DNA from: Apus apus
Taxonomy: Eukaryota > Chordata > Aves > Apodiformes > Apodidae
Direction of reading: 5' to 3'
NCBI RefSeq assembly: GCF_020740795.1
Contig: NC_067301.1
Span: 5,518,001 to 5,582,000, forward strand
DNA length: 64,000 nt
Of this stretch, positions 26,024-41,300 are shown piece after piece (position 1 is the stretch's first letter; every line of letters begins with the position of its first letter). Made by a program: the position numbers and the translations under genes. Under the pieces are notes generated by a model. The model was not told the origin of the DNA. It did not search any database and worked only from the letters and a program-made list of their open reading frames with translations.

Positions 26024-29000
26024 AGAGCCTTAGAGTATGAAAAATAGCATTTTCAATTCCAAAACAATAAAAGCAGGAAATAAAATTACTTCAACATCAA
26101 ACCACAGACTTCAAAACCTCACATAAAACTACTGTGTAACCTTTTCTACCCTTTCCCTCGTCCAGTTCATCTTAATCAAGTCTTCTCAGGACAGACTGAA
26201 ATGGCATAATGGAGAAAAGCAGCTTGTACAACAAACAATTGCCCATAACCCTAAAATGAACTATTGCAAGTGTTGATCTTTACTTCTTTTCCCTTAAATA
26301 CTAGTTTGAGAGTCAACTAATTAAGTCTGGATTTCCTGGCTAGGATGGGACCTCCCTGCTTCCAAGCTGTTCTTTCTCCATCAGCCCAGAGGCACTGGCT
26401 CAGTGTGTATCAGATCATAAAATATTTAGGCTCCTTCTATGCCCTGTAGTGTGTTGGTTTGTGAACACTGGTGTACATTGATTTTGGTGAAACTAAGTTC
26501 CATCAGCTGAAAATCTAGCCCCATCTCTAAAACTGACTGATAAATATCAGCACTGTTCTAGCTTAAGATCTCCAACTTCAAGTAGTGTTGCAATTTTCTG
26601 AAAAAAGACTCTTTCCTAGATCTGACAGCAAGGGTTGCTCACACACCTGTGCACAAAATATTTTAGTAAGGAGGACAGATGGTCAAGGAACAGGATTAGA
26701 TTTTTAGTTGCCTATCTTAAAATTAGCTGGATAATACGAATTTCAGTTTGTCAAAGCTAACACCAGTCCCTTCCTATAGGACACATTTTACTTCTCAGTT
26801 AATTTTTCTTCTGTCTTATATCAGCTGCAAGTCTGACTTGACATCAGAAGTTTTGTCCCTGTCCGTCAGGAAAGGCCACCTGAAACACAGGATGAAAGCA
26901 GCATCTTCTGACTCTTACTCCCTGACATCTGCCCAATGAAAAACTTCTGGATTGCCATTTTAAAAGCTAAATAGAAGCTGATATTTTCATCTCTTGCATA
27001 AGAAATGCTTTTCCAGAAATTAGAAACTAAAAGCACAGTGGCTCAAGATGAAAAACTATCACAAAGCCACAGCTATTCGGGGCATATGCAAATCAATGAA
27101 GAGACAATGGACTTCAACTTGTGAATGAGGGAACGTAAAAGCCATTTTTGAGGGCAAGAGTCTATATTTCTGCAAAAGCCTTCCAATAATCTTGGGCTTC
27201 CATGTACTAACCCCATAAGATGGGAACAATCATCCCTATTCTCAGGTTAAAGTCCACTATGTAGACCTGAGTATGTACATGTACAAATGACCTCTCTATA
27301 CACACATAAAAAGGCCACACAAGTGTCTCATCTCTTGGATGAACTTTCAGATTACCACTGTACTGTCCCACAAGTTGTCAGAGACTGCAGCACAGTGACA
27401 CGTTCTAATGTCCTGACTTCTGCCTGACTTATTACAGAATTTTCCATGAATGTGCAGCTCCATGTGCTGCTAGAATTTCTTTCCACAGAGTTGTCTCCAG
27501 TACAAATGAAAACTTAGCTTACAACATATCCAGTACATCAAGTAAATCCATATTTTCCTTCCCTACTGTTTCACTAAAAATACATTCAAAAAAGTGTAAA
27601 CTAAGCATTCAATTTGATGACATACTTTTTAACTAACTGATCTGTAACTCAAAAGATGTCTCCTTCTGTTGCCAAATTTCCTGTTTCTGCAACCCTGGGG
27701 CAGCTGTGGGCCCTGCAATATTTGGTCAGAAGCATAAAAGCTGTTCACTGCAAGCTTTATTAATTTTCAAGCCATTTCCTGTTTTCCCTTTGCAGCCAAA
27801 CCCACCCCTTTTGGCAAGTACTGAAATACAAAAACACCCCATTCAGTTTGAGGAACTATTACTTGCAAGAGGAGACCCAGAATGATAACTACAATTTTTC
27901 ATTACCTGCTTTCAACAAGGCAACTTTGCTTTACTGTGAAATGATCTCTCAGCAAATCATGCTGCCCAGAATTGCCCATCTCCATTTGTTTAATCTTTCA
28001 TGTAATAGATCGAGTCTCATAAAACTGTATAAGTCACAAGAAGAAAGTGTCTGCCAAACAAAGTCAAGAAGTGGAAATAGAGAGCAAATTCTATTCATAA
28101 GTTGCATTTTCCATAACTGATGTTTAGCCAGCTTCTTTTGATATATAACCCAAAACTGTGGAAATTATCTTCTCTCCAGTTTGAGACAAAGCCTCAGTTT
28201 GGAGAAGGACCAGCATGCACAGGCTCATACAATTTACAGGAGCTCTGAATGCTTGGCATTACTGAACAGCAGTCCTAGAAGACACAGGTGTCCTCAGAGG
28301 GTTTCTAAAACTTGCCAAAAATCAATTATCAATTCTGGTAATACAGCCCTAAAAGTTTACACGTTGATAATAACATGCCTTGTGTTTTAGAGACAGCTGT
28401 TGTGAAAGGGGGAATAATTCCTGAGATATTTCAGGAAAACAGTAATTTTGTTGTCATCTGAGATTAAGTACAATTAAGACTCCTGCTACACCTGGAGCTC
28501 TGTAAGAACAGTCCCTTTTCTACAGGCCATTTACCCCAAAAGCTGAATCAGCATTGTCCCCAGGGGTCATTGTCTCACTTTGCCCTATGTAGATGTCCTT
28601 ACCTTCCAGATCATAATATTTACCTGTAGGGAAAGGAAATCTGGAGCTAGGTTTCTCAGGTGTAAATGAATTAAATGTAGCCAGATTATTTCATTCAGTA
28701 GAGAAATTTAATCAATTCCAGGATAAGCTGCCAGACAAATTGCCAATTATAAGGTCAAAGGAATACAAGAGAAGTGATCACTACAGCTCTAGAAGAGTGT
28801 ACTTAGGCAGACTGACAAACCCTAGCAGACAGAAATCATTCATCCCCTGCACAACATCCATCTTTCCAGCAGAGTTAAATGGAAACAGTGGCAAGGCTGC
28901 CCTTGCTGATACTGGAACTGCTGTTTGAAGGCCTGGTTCAAGCCAGTTGATGACAACAAGGAGTCTTCCATGGACTTAAGGGCTCCTGGGTTCATATTGC

Positions 29001-31859
29001 AACACTGAGGGAAGACAGATCATCCCACACAGTGTCTGCCGCTGAGGCATAACACTTTGCAGGATATGGTCACTGTTTTTCTACTCCCCAGATATGTTTC
29101 ACTCTTTGCTCTCACTGAGCTAGGAACGGCCTAAGCCTATCACAAAGCTGTGCAAGTGACTGAAACAGTCAGATGAAAAGAACAGATTATGAAATGAAAA
29201 CATGAGGGCTGCTTGTACTCTAGACCCCCTCCACCTCCTCCCTTAAGCCAGAGTGATTAAAAACACAGAGCTGTCTGGCACAAAAAAAAGTGACCCATGC
29301 ACTCATATCCTGGCAATTTGTGGGAATTGTCATAACACACCCTGAACAAAAAAGACCAAACAACATCTCTGCTTAGACCTAAATTCAATCCACTACAGCA
29401 TTTGAGCACAAGTCCACTGCCAACAAGCAAAGACACGCACTTCCATATAGATATGTGCTTTTTGTTTTGAAACAGACCACATAATTGCTGCTTTAAAGGC
29501 AGATAGATCAGAACCTTAGAATAACTCCTATATTTTCACAAAACTTACTGGCTTAACAGAATTACAATCCAGTGAACTAGAGTTTCATTAAAAAAAATTT
29601 GGTACGGTTCAGAGGGAAACTGCTCCCTCATCTCTCCCTGGCTCCATACCCTCTCCCAAAGGTGTATTGGCCCTTCTGAAATAAGTATTTTGATGTTTTA
29701 AATCAGAGGGGTAAGCAATGGCTCCCAGCCTTTACCTACTTACTCAGCAACATGCTGTCCTCACTAGAAGGCAAGCTCCTCTTCTGGTTGTGCTAAAGGA
29801 ACAATTTAATCCCACAATGGCAATTAGTAAGACATTCCAAACTCTTGCACTATCTTGTTTTGCATCTGTAGGCAAATTTATTTTCTTTTGTTGCACTTTG
29901 ATATTGTGATATAAGCTGATTTGATTAAATTCTTCATAATTTAAGAAATTTATCTAAAGAGTTTTTCTTTGAAGAACAGGCTGGAGCAGGAAAAAAAAAA
30001 AGGATGGTACAGGAGGAACTATTCCTTATTTGGAAGAATAAGAAAATGTTAAAAAGTGTTGGAGTAGCCACTGGAACTCTGACATCTCCAATTCTTGAAA
30101 GCCCAAGAGATCCAGTTCTATACCCAGAATACAGTACAGTTTAAAGGAAGAAATTACTTAATTCAGCCAATAGCTTATCTTGCCTTAAAGGCTTATTTCT
30201 AAATCCAAGACAAAGTTGTTTATAGGAATAATCATAAAAATGAAAGGTCATCAGTGTAGCTTTAAAGAAAATTGAATGCAATTCTAGAAAACCCTTTTCT
30301 GTTCCTAATGAGAATTTGTTAACATTAAAAGGTAATTGTTTGTTCCAGTTTGTCTTTCATAGTGTAGTACATTCATTTTTCCCCCTGAAAATACAGACAA
30401 ACATTCCATTTGGATAAGGTAAAGAATTGTTTTGACTTTTCAAAATAAGTTTAATTAAGGCAGACATACTCCCCAAGCAAATTTCAGTTTCACAAGTGAT
30501 ATTTCCCAATAAGCAAACATTCTTCTAAGTAAATTTGAAGCAGCACTTTTGAGGAATAACTAATCCCAGATTTTTAGATACAAGATATTCTCAAAGTTAG
30601 TATACAGGAATATTTACTGTACTCATATTCTAAAGACAATAAACCAGTGTTGCATGTTGTTTCTTTGCATTAGTTTTGACTGTTTTCATCCTACTCTCCT
30701 CGTGATCTTTAATACAAACCCCACAATTACAGCACCAGAATTTATATCTATAACTAACAAATTCCTTTGGCATGTATCACTATCAAAAGTAAAGCCCTGT
30801 GGGAAGTGTTGCACTTCTCATCTGCAGCCTTCTTTACAACACAATATTACTGCTTACACTTGGACTTGCTTTGCTTCTTTATAACAGGGTTGTGGGGTCT
30901 TAATGAGGGCTCTGAATCATATTCAGTGAGCAAAACACCCTAGCCACATTTGGCTTTTTTTTTTTTTAAACCAAAGATAAAACCTCTCCCACAAGTCTGT
31001 CCCACTCTTCTACAGAGGCTACCTCCTCCACAACTGCCAGCAGATAGGAAAAAAAAAATCTATGCTTCTGCTGCTGTGCTTCAATCTGAAGTCCTAGCAC
31101 TGCAGGACTTCAAGGTACAGAAGCTGAGGAAGAAGGTCTCATACTTCCTTCACTCAGCTGTGTGGCACACTGGCATACTTAGTTCACATGTGAGCACTGA
31201 TTAAAACTCACCACATTCCTAAACAGATGTAAATGAGCAGATTACTGCTTGCCCAAGACAAGGGAAGATTCAGAAAAGATTAATATAAATAATTGCTCCC
31301 CAAGTCCTGCTTCAGCTCCAGCCCCTGTTCAACAACCATTACTTGAGAGGATCTGCTGCAGAAGGTGGCAGAGTGCTAACCCAGTCTTGCACACTTGCCA
31401 CACAATGCTGATGTGCAGGGACACATACAAGAAAAAAGCAACTGGTCTTGAACAGCCTATTATACAGCTGCACTACTAATACCTGAATCCAAAAAATCCT
31501 CTCTCTGTAGGGTGATATTAGCACAAGGAGCCCAGCAAGCCTGTGGGCAGAGATAAATGCTGGAGTACAGCTAGGATGTCACCTGAGGACACAAGCTGGG
31601 AGACAGACATGCAGGAAAAATTCAGACAGTATTTACTGCAGAATTAAATAAGCTGTCCTAAAACTATTTCAGTGTCCCTAAAAGCACATTGACTACCACA
31701 CTTGCTCAGATAAACATGGGGGCTCACTTAAAAACACATCAGTTCACTGCTGGAAATAACAGGAAAAATGTCCTTAGTGTTGTTCCTTAAATATTTTTAA
31801 GGGCAGTTTACAGAAGGGAGGGAACTCCCTCAACACCTCACTCTGCCTAATATTCTTCC

Positions 31860-32242
31860 CCTTTGCTAAATAAAAGTCTTCTGGAAGCCACAACAGCTCC
31901 TGTAACTTTAAACCTGGGCTGAGATCATACTTTTACTACTGACCAAACAGAGTGCAGAGGGCGGGCCTGGCTCTTCTTTGAGGACCACCTAAGGCATGCT
32001 CCCACCCCTTGGCTAAAGGAAATAATGCTGACTCCACTCCGTTTTCTTTAGCTGTACAGTTATCTGTGGAAACCTTCCCCCTTCAGCCTGCAGCAGTTAA
32101 AGGAATATTTGGAATACCAAAGTATTTGTCACAGGGATTTCTTTTTCTGATCTCAATTCTCCGCTGCCTCTCAAAGAAATTAATCAGAATTTGAACCCAT
32201 CTCATCTCAGGATTGGGAAGCTGTTCTTCAAGAAGATCAAAG
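31860..32242 (+). promoter_or_regulatory. Probable PDPN promoter and 5' UTR
   Basis: Upstream of the podoplanin start codon. It has a GC box (GGGCGGG, 31959-31965), a CACCC element (about 32001-32007) and a TATA-like TAAATAAAAG (about 31867-31876). There is no CpG island. Sp1/Sp3 control of PDPN is known in mammals, which fits the GC box. The transcription start is not determined. Confidence 0.4.
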
Positions 32243-32312
32243 ATGTTTGTTAAAGTTCAACTCTTCATCTTCGTTCTAGGGAGCATGCCTTTCATAGCAC
32301 TTGCTGAAGAAG
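32243..32312 (+). CDS. PDPN: PDPN coding exon 1 (signal peptide)
   Basis: Begins ATG TTT GTT AAA in context AAAGATG and encodes MFVKVQLFIFVLGSMPFIAL plus A, E, E and the first base of the next codon. The donor is AAG|GTAAGA at 32312/32313. The hydrophobic run and small residues before EE are those of a cleavable signal peptide. Confidence 0.9.
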
Positions 32313-35300
32313 GTAAGAACTTTGGTTGAAGTTATTTCCAGTCACTTCCTGTAATTTAACAGTTTGTTTGCTTACTAACAGGCAATGTAGTTGCTCTGTC
32401 CTCTTTAAAAAACTTTCTTCTGAGTTCTTAAGCTATTAATAAGCACTTATAATCAGGAAAGAAACAAAAAATTCAGATGGGCTGAGTTACACTCCATTAG
32501 AAAAGACTTTTCTGTGTGTCTGTGTAAGGGAAGAACAGTCCAAGCAGGGAAGGAATTACATCAACAGCCCTTGGAAATGTCTTCATTTTCACTGCAATAG
32601 ATGCACAGGAGACTGCAAGCAATCATTTAGTTGTAACTGGCATTTAAGTGGTGAAACTCTCCATGAAACTAACTTTTAAATCTTACCATTCAATAATTTA
32701 GCTCTTGTAATTACAGTCATTACAACAGCTTAGAATTTGAGCCCTATTTTTTGCTAATACTAACTTAGCCTAAGCAACGTATGCAAGTGAGGGAAACTAA
32801 TACAGGAAGAACTATTACCTAAAACTAATTTAGAAAGCATTATGTATCTATTCAGAAAAGTGCATTTATCAATCTATTTCTTTTGACTTTTATAAGAAAA
32901 ATACGAGATATCCTTTTAGGTAAAACAGATGTTTAAAATCTTTTTACCACCAAAGAAGACTGATTTATCAACAGTGAATCTGAATTACCCTGAGCAGTAC
33001 TCGATTTCAGGGATATTATGCCCAAATTCAGACTTTCTGTGTAGTATTTGACTCAATGAATGAATTGGCCACCAGGCAAAGTGCCTGACGTATGATGGAT
33101 GCACAAAGTACATCTGCAGTGGTGAAATGCAGCTACTCTTGCTACAGAACATGCTGCAAGTACCAATGCTCTGAAGACAACCTGAAATTCAACCCTCTGG
33201 TCTTCCAAAGCATCAATCTATTTGCCTGACTTGAATCTGGGGACCCTGACTGAACCATATGGCCCGATTTTTTGCCTGGTGACAATCAGTATGATTCTCA
33301 AACTATATTACCTAAAAAGGTTGGGCCAGGTGATCCTTGAGGACCCTTCCAACCTGGCATTCTATGATTCTGCTGCAAATAATGGAGCTATATCAAGATA
33401 CTGTATGTGTGGATGTTGAAACTTCTAGTGGGAATTCCTGAGACAGGTTGGAATTATACTTCAAAATTTTGTAGAATATCCAAAATCAACAGATACTAGG
33501 CAACTCCCAAATACTGCTTTCCAGGCTCTGATAAGCACTTACAGTTTACCCAGCTAATTTACCCTTAAAAAGCATCAATATTTAAAGTACTAAACTTTAA
33601 AGCCATTAAAAGTTAGGAAAAAACCACCACAGTTTTATAGAAATACCTTAAGCAGTTTCTAAGATACTAGAATCACAGGAAAATAAAGGGTCTTTCATCT
33701 TAAGGCTTTGGGGGGAAATCTGTCAACTCACAAGGAGCCCTGCAACAATCAGGTTGAAACCCTATTAGCCAGAAAAATGCTGAAATATTTCCTGCTTGCA
33801 AGACTCTACCTCTGTTTTATTATCAGTATAGTCTGCTCTGAACTCCACCATTGGATCCAGAGCATGTTTTACAGTATTTAAGGCTGTTCAGGTTTTAAGA
33901 CTTTCTTCACATGCAGTCATTTAGGATGACTTCCAAAGGATATGCCAGGAAAATAGACTCCAGATACAAAATGAGCAGATCCTGAATATTTAGCATGTGT
34001 ATCACTGCTGCTTACTGATTCCATCAGCAATTAGAAGTTAGAAGAGACTTAAAAAGACAGTGCCACCTTCAGCAGTCCGTGACTGCCCTGACAGTGAAGA
34101 TGGAAAATTAACTAATTCACTTCACTCTTCTGTAAGCTTCCACATAAAATTAATGGCAGAAATTAACAAAAATACAGGAAGAAAACCTAGTGACAGATCT
34201 TACATCACTGTCTACTTAAAGCACATTCACACATGCTCTGTGTTATCCATTCATGATTTAAATCCTGACTGAAACAGCCAAGTATGTCTTTCTTACAGCC
34301 AAGGACAGTCCTGAGCATTATACTATATGAACTCTTAGACTAAAGCATTTCCTATTGCATGATTAGCAGATTTTTTGCCTTTTGTGATCCTGTTCAGCCT
34401 ATAAAAACTCAGTCAAATCTTCAGGATCAGACCAAATGAGTTGAAATGGAAGTTGATTTATATTTTTTCTGGGCACAACAATAAACAGTTAAAGCACAAG
34501 CATTCAAATGCGTGGTTTACAGAGGAAACAATTTAATTTGAAACCTTTCCCATGGTGCAAACGTCATTGCAAAGATGGAGATTACTCTTTGGGCTGTCAC
34601 ATAACATGAACAAAAATGAACATGATTATTAAACAAGTTATCACATGTCACTTAAGCTGTGTCAACTGTTCACGTTCTTGATCTTACCCAGAGGCAAATA
34701 CTAGATTATAACTCCTTATGAAAGTCTCAAAATTAAACAGGTTTATGCTAGGTCATGTTACTTCACATTTGTTTTGGACTGAAAGTAAACACATGGTGTC
34801 AATTTAGGTGAAGTGTTGATATGTTATGAAAGGAAAGTGAAGTTTACTGCCTACCACAAAAGACTACAAAGTTTTCTATATTTTTCAAAATAATAAAACC
34901 AGAATTGACAAAATTACAATAAAAGATATTTAAGTATCTTGATTTGCACAAACTCTCTTGCAGTTCAGTGGCAAAACAAACCAAAGTCAGGCAGCTCTAA
35001 ACTATTCTGAAAAAATCAAGTTCTATAGCTGCTGTTAGTAAAGAAAATAAGCAGTCACATGTGACTCCAAAAGGGAGCCAATTTTTTGCAAATAAACAGG
35101 ATAATCTTTTAATCTGTGTCTGGCTGCCATCATCTTTGCCCAGCTGTCCAGACTGTCCCAATCTCACTGAATGACTTGACCATCAAAAAACAAATTTTGC
35201 TTTCTCTTCATAGGGAAAGCAGAGGCTTGCCCATCTGTATTGCAAAAGTTAGGTTTTAACCTATGTAGCTTTACAAGCAAAGGAAATAATGATATTCAAA

Positions 35301-38300
35301 AGCTCACAAGTGAACCTTTCATCAACTCAGGGTGCACAGTGAAAACAAACTAGAGATGCCAGATTTTCAGCTGCTGTAATTCAAGGGCTTCCACAGAACC
35401 CATGCATTTACCCCAGATTTAGTATTTCTAAATAATCTACAAAAATGAGCAGCTGAGAACCTAGAGATATCAAAGAGCATTTTAATAGATAATAAAGAAT
35501 AGTACAGATGCATGCAGGCTGCTGGGCTCTGATAGAAGCATGCAGTGGTTCCTCCTCATGTCATTTGAGGCAAGCCACACATACATGTGTGCCACAGAAA
35601 TAACTGTTTGCCCAGCTCTAGCAAACGGTTTCTCTCAGTCGCATGTTTGTTTTGTTGGTTTGTTTGCTTTTTGTCTGGATGCAGCCAGGGATTACAGGCT
35701 GCCAGGTCCATTCACTGCATCCCAGATCCATGCTGCAAACAGGCAGCCTCTCCAGGGGCCTCCTCTGATTCCTTTGTGCACACACACACACCATAGCCTC
35801 CCTCCATTTGAAATAATGCTGCAGCAAAGCTCACATTGCTGTGTGGTGCACAGCTGCCTACACAGCATTTCAGACAAAGATACAGAACTGGGAGTATAGG
35901 TATTTTGGGATGTTCTAAAGAGAAGCAAATAAGATAAATAAAACAAACTTACTTCTGATTTCCAACACGCCATCTCAGAAGCCTGGCCAAAGACTCTCAG
36001 AGGAGACAAACTGATGCTGTGCACATTCTCATGTTGCTTTATGACTTCCTCATGTTTTTCCATCTTTGTATTTGTTGATCACAAACACTACAACATCCAG
36101 TATAAACTGCATCAGAATAACCCCTTGTGAGTGCACAATTCCACTGTGTACAGCATTTCAGGCAAACACATACTTAATCCCTCCTAAGAGACCATGAACT
36201 GCTGCTAAATCTGTAAAGGGGACACACTCAATTCCAAATGCATGTTAACATTTTTATGGGCATGAAACCCATCCAAACATTAGCTAGTATGTTATTAGTT
36301 AGTATGAAGGTCACACTAAACATTTGAATGGATCTGGTTTGCTGGGTGGCAATATAAAGCAGCAAGCCAAAAATCACTGTGAACAAAATTAAACAGAATT
36401 AAAGCCTAACCAGTTTCCAGTGACAGTGTTAGCAAGATTTCAAAGATATTAGTTCAGAAATGAACACACAAACCATTCCCCTGGCAGATACAAGGGGTTA
36501 GTAACCTTCATCAAGGCAGCTGTGAAAGGGCACATTACTACAGCTGCCAAGTTTTGGGAAGGAAGTGATTCAGGGAAAAGATTAGTTTATTACTGTATTA
36601 GAGGTCATTTCTTAATTCTTTTTGTCTGCGTTCACATATCCCGTCTGTACACAGATCGTCTTTCTGCTGCACATCCCAGAAAACTTGCTGATCCATTGGA
36701 TGAAATCTTGTATTTTTCTCCTGTCTTAGCTCCAACACTCATTCCTTGTCAGCCATGGAGTGATAAGCACAGTACTGTATTGCTGCAGTTTTAGGTGCCA
36801 CTTACAGAATGATGGAAAAGACTTACACCTTCACAGTTCCAGTAAAGCAGTTACTGCTCAGGGCAGACAAAGAAATTCCTGGACAGACTGAAACAGTTGC
36901 CATAGGGTCATGGGGCTGCAAATATAAGTGGTTTTATCCCACATTTATGGGACAGCAACTCTGAGGACAGTGTATTTACCAGACAAGAAATCGGATATTG
37001 AAACAGCAAATTTAAAATATAAACCTTAGAAGACTCATCTCTAGTTCTGCAAGGAATATTTTAAAGGAATATCCTGTAATGGAGTTTAATACTTCCTTCT
37101 TAATACCCACAGCTCTGTGGACAGTTTTATTATGCAGAAGAGAAAGCTTAATAAAGTTACCACCTTTTCCTCTTGTGGCTTTGTTTCATAACTGTGGTTG
37201 TGGGTCATACACAGAAAAATAACTGCTCTTCAAGGCCCAGCTATATATCTGCCTAGTGAGAATATATTTTGTTTTGCTTTTCTGTGGGTATCCTATGTAA
37301 GGGCAGTGCAGAACACCATAACATTCAGAAGACATGTGATTTACTTCAGAAGCAGCCAAGTGATTCTCTGCCACTTGGCACTGCAGATTTAAATACTGGC
37401 TTTGTTTCTTCAGCTTAGCCAGCCACAGCAAGAGAAACCATCTGTAGTAGGGTGTGGTGACCAAAGGAAATGTTTCTGACAATCCAGTGAAACATTCTCA
37501 TGGTGAGCTCCATGGAATACCTGCACAAAGTCAGTCATGCTCTAAATAAGGCTGAGCTAAATCTTTCCTTGTGCATCATCATTTTTCAACTGGCAGATAC
37601 TTTCCAAAGTTCATGGTATTTTGTCATCCAGCCTCCTCCATTACATAAAACAAAGCTGTCAGGCTTTGTCTAAAAAAACTGCAGTGAGCACTTCAGGATT
37701 TAGACAGACAGAACATACTTCCTCCTGATCAACAAAGTCTAGACACAAACATGTGCCAGGGTATTTCTTTGTTATGGCATGATACATCACTCCAACTTCA
37801 ATAAAGAATTAACAAATAGCAATGCTGTCGCCCCACACAGGCTAAGGATGCTGCAGATGTCATGGATTTTGCAGGAGCCACAGGTACCCATGAGAATCAG
37901 TTCTCATTAGGAAACTTCCTTGCCTTTCTAAAATCTTGAAAAATTTACCTGCCCAAGGGTTCAAAACCCAGAATCTACATTATATTCTTCAAAACCTCAA
38001 ATTTTCAAAGCCTGTAAGACTGTGTAGCCTGGATTTCGCAGCGTCGAACCATTTCACTTCAAAAAAGACTACACCTATATGCTCCTTCCAAATACCCAAA
38101 AATGCTTAGGCAATTATACAAAAATAATGTAAAACTGCTTTCAGAGAAAAATAACTTCATAAGGTACATTTTGGACCGGTGGCACCCATCTCATTGAGGA
38201 TGAAGCCAAATAATTGTATTTGAAATTGTAGACAAAATTATATTTGAAAACTACAGAGCTGCTGCTGAAATATGATAGGCAAATACCTTATCAAGTTACA

Positions 38301-41300
38301 ATTTTTGGTGAAGCTTCTACCACCAGGAATAAAAGTTTTCACTGAACTACAACTGAACAAGATTCTAGTAACACGATACTGGCTTTAGGACTCACTTTGC
38401 TCACAATTAAATTAAGGTTTGTGAGTGAAGAATGCTTCCTCAGAAAGGGAATTCCTGAAACAGGACATGAATGCTGAGTAAAATATGGCCAAAACAGGAT
38501 AACAGATATACAGTCCTTCACACAATACCACTGAGTTCAGGAAGCACATATTGAAAACAGTCAACTCTAGATAGGTAGCTCAGTAATATCTCACAGAAGA
38601 GTGATGTCTCCCAAGTGACCAGTCCCACTCAATTCTGTCCCTTGCTTTCCTAGAGAAGCATTTCACAAAGCACCCATCTAGCACAGCTCGATAGGATAAA
38701 ACATGATTTTGATAAGATACAGATAAAAATAAACTTGCATTTTAAGATAAAATCTTTTGGTTCACAGTTTTCCTGATAGTTAACTTTTTAGCTGTTATAA
38801 CTAACTTGAAGCTGCTTTTTTTTTTTTTTTAAATAGGAGTAGAGGGACAATGGGCAATAAAGATTATTTCAGCTCTCACTAAAGGGACCTACTGGTCTCT
38901 TATCAGAGATGGAAACTCATTCTATCTCGAGGGCTTCCTGTTTCAAGGACTAAGTTAAAATACAAGCTTACAACTGCTTTTGCTCACTAGTGTCTGGGCT
39001 TATTCGGACTGCTGGGAAAGAAACAAGACCCAACAGCGTTTTTCATCTTCTAAAGTATCTTTGTGGGGTTTGGAGATACCTGAAAGAAATGCTAATGAAC
39101 AACAGTTTTACAACTCACTCTCCTTTCCAACACAACCACTGTGCTTTGAAAGCAACCTTAAGAGGTTTTTCTAGTAAACTGTCACTCCGTGCATAACAAT
39201 GAGTAGTGAGCTCATCTTCCCCTAAGTGGGTCATGGGATGCTTAACCATGGGATGTTTTCACAGCAGTATTCAACTTTTAAAGACATCACATTTTCTCCT
39301 GGTGTGCGAAGTTGCAGCCTGATAGCAGCTGGGGACTTTGAACTTGAAACACACCCAGCTGGAACTTGGGCAGAAAGAGATGCAATCATTAATTCACATC
39401 TGCAGCAATGTATAGATGCAAACAGAAGAGGCCACAGTACTAGCTGGAGACAATCACAGCACTGAGAGGCACTGCTTTTATTTACAACCTCCTCTAAGAT
39501 AATATTTAGAACATACGCAGAAGCACTGCTTAACCCGATGGCTCATGCTCCATTTGGCCCAGATCAGATGAAATCAACAGATGACTAAAGCACACACACC
39601 CTTACATTAATTTACATTCTCTTTGATGTCAGTGGTACATAAGCCCTGTACTGGGTATAGGGAAAGACTGAGTCCAATAGTTACTCTCAATTTAATTTTT
39701 AAACTTTATTATGACTCTGACAGATTTGTCTAGTATCAAATATTCCTTCCCACAAAAGCAATGCACTCATAGCAAGTCACCTCCCAGTCTTCCTTTTGGC
39801 AATAGTTCAGTAGTGCCTGTTTAACTACCTCTCAGCTCAGTGACTGTCCAGAAAAACTACACTGGAAACACAGTCCAGGGTCTATTCTCCAGCAAATACA
39901 GAACCTCAGCTTGAATGCACTATTATGCAGATTGGACAGGGCTAGGACAAGATCTTCACATTGACAGAAATCAGTTCAACCTGTGAGCTTTAGGAGCTAA
40001 TAGCAGAGCTATCCAGGTTCCCTTTACAGTTAAGGAAAGGCAGCACTACCAAAGATGACCCAAATCTCAGGTGAGCCAAATTACCTTCTAGAACTGTTTA
40101 TCATTCTCTAAAGACTATAAAAAGATAAGGGCAAGCAGACACCTTATTTAAGCACCTTTATTAAGAACCTAAAATTAGGCAAGATGAATCTGGGCCACCT
40201 CCTTTTGCCAGTCACTGTACACAGAGGGCAAATGCACCAAAATAGATTTTCTACATGTTGCTTGTTGCCAAGAATCTGCAATATCTTAATCACACAAAGA
40301 GAAATTTCATGTTTCTTTGTGGCTTTCACTCATTCTCTACACCTTTGTTCTGTGACACTCGTTCCTTTCCTGCCTTCACTATCAGATAATTCTTCAGGGC
40401 TGAAAGCTACTGCCATGCCAAGAGCTTCTCTGAATAAGCTGCTTGTTGTTAACATACAAAACTCATTTCACTTTCTACTTGGGGTTTTTTCCTCTGGTAA
40501 TTGATTTTCTCCTTCTGTGCAAATTTTGCAACTAGTGAATAAAGGACTTTTTTCAGTTCCAACTGAGGTTTCAAGGTAAACTGATCCATACACAATCCCT
40601 GTTGTTGAGCTTTACTGCTATTTCTTTCTTTACACTCAACATTAACTGGCATAATCCCAATATTGTACTTGAAAGACATTGCTTCATAAGCAAAAAAAAG
40701 TATTATAAAGTAGTGCCATATCTTAAAATGCCCTGATATTTAGAAGGTGGCTCAATCACACACTTAAAAGTCAAGCCCCCTTTATTTTATAGCAGCAGAA
40801 AATTTTTGAGGCTGCTCACCTGGGTTATTTCAATCTAAAATTACCAAAAAGATTATTTTTACCACCTAACTTAGAAATATTATTTACCCTGCCCTGTTCT
40901 AGTCTTTCCATGGACTATAATGTGATTTTGGGGAGACTGGCTGTCTTAACTAGCCACTATGTTAGGCCCACAACCTACCAAATTACAGGGATATCAAACT
41001 ACATTGCAAAGGAGAGAAGGATTAGGTACCCTCTGTTCATAGTTAATATATTAGCAGCTGACAGTTGTTACCTGACATACATCAGAGGCAAATGATGTGT
41101 GAGCAGACAGAGCTTTCTCCAACCCCCCTTAAAACCCCTGCTTTTTGAAGACACTGAGCACTGCTATAACTCACATCACCTTCAGCTATCATTGCAATAT
41201 TTCCTAGCAATAACTCAGTATTATGCTGAAAAAAAAAAATATTAACTGGATTTGAAAATGCTTGGACTAACATTTGTTATGTTTACTGAAATAAATAGAA

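Larger units (their letters stand above)
15801..31859. other. Intergenic region between LRRC38 and PDPN
   Basis: About 16 kb without a recognisable gene. It contains two CR1 fragments (about 16810-17094 and 25821-26023), MIR-like remnants (about 17785-17930 and 23170-23265) and a strong palindrome (20922-20965). A weaker MIR candidate lies near 22755-22880. No tRNA, snRNA or processed pseudogene was recognised. Short open frames are at the level expected by chance. Confidence 0.7.
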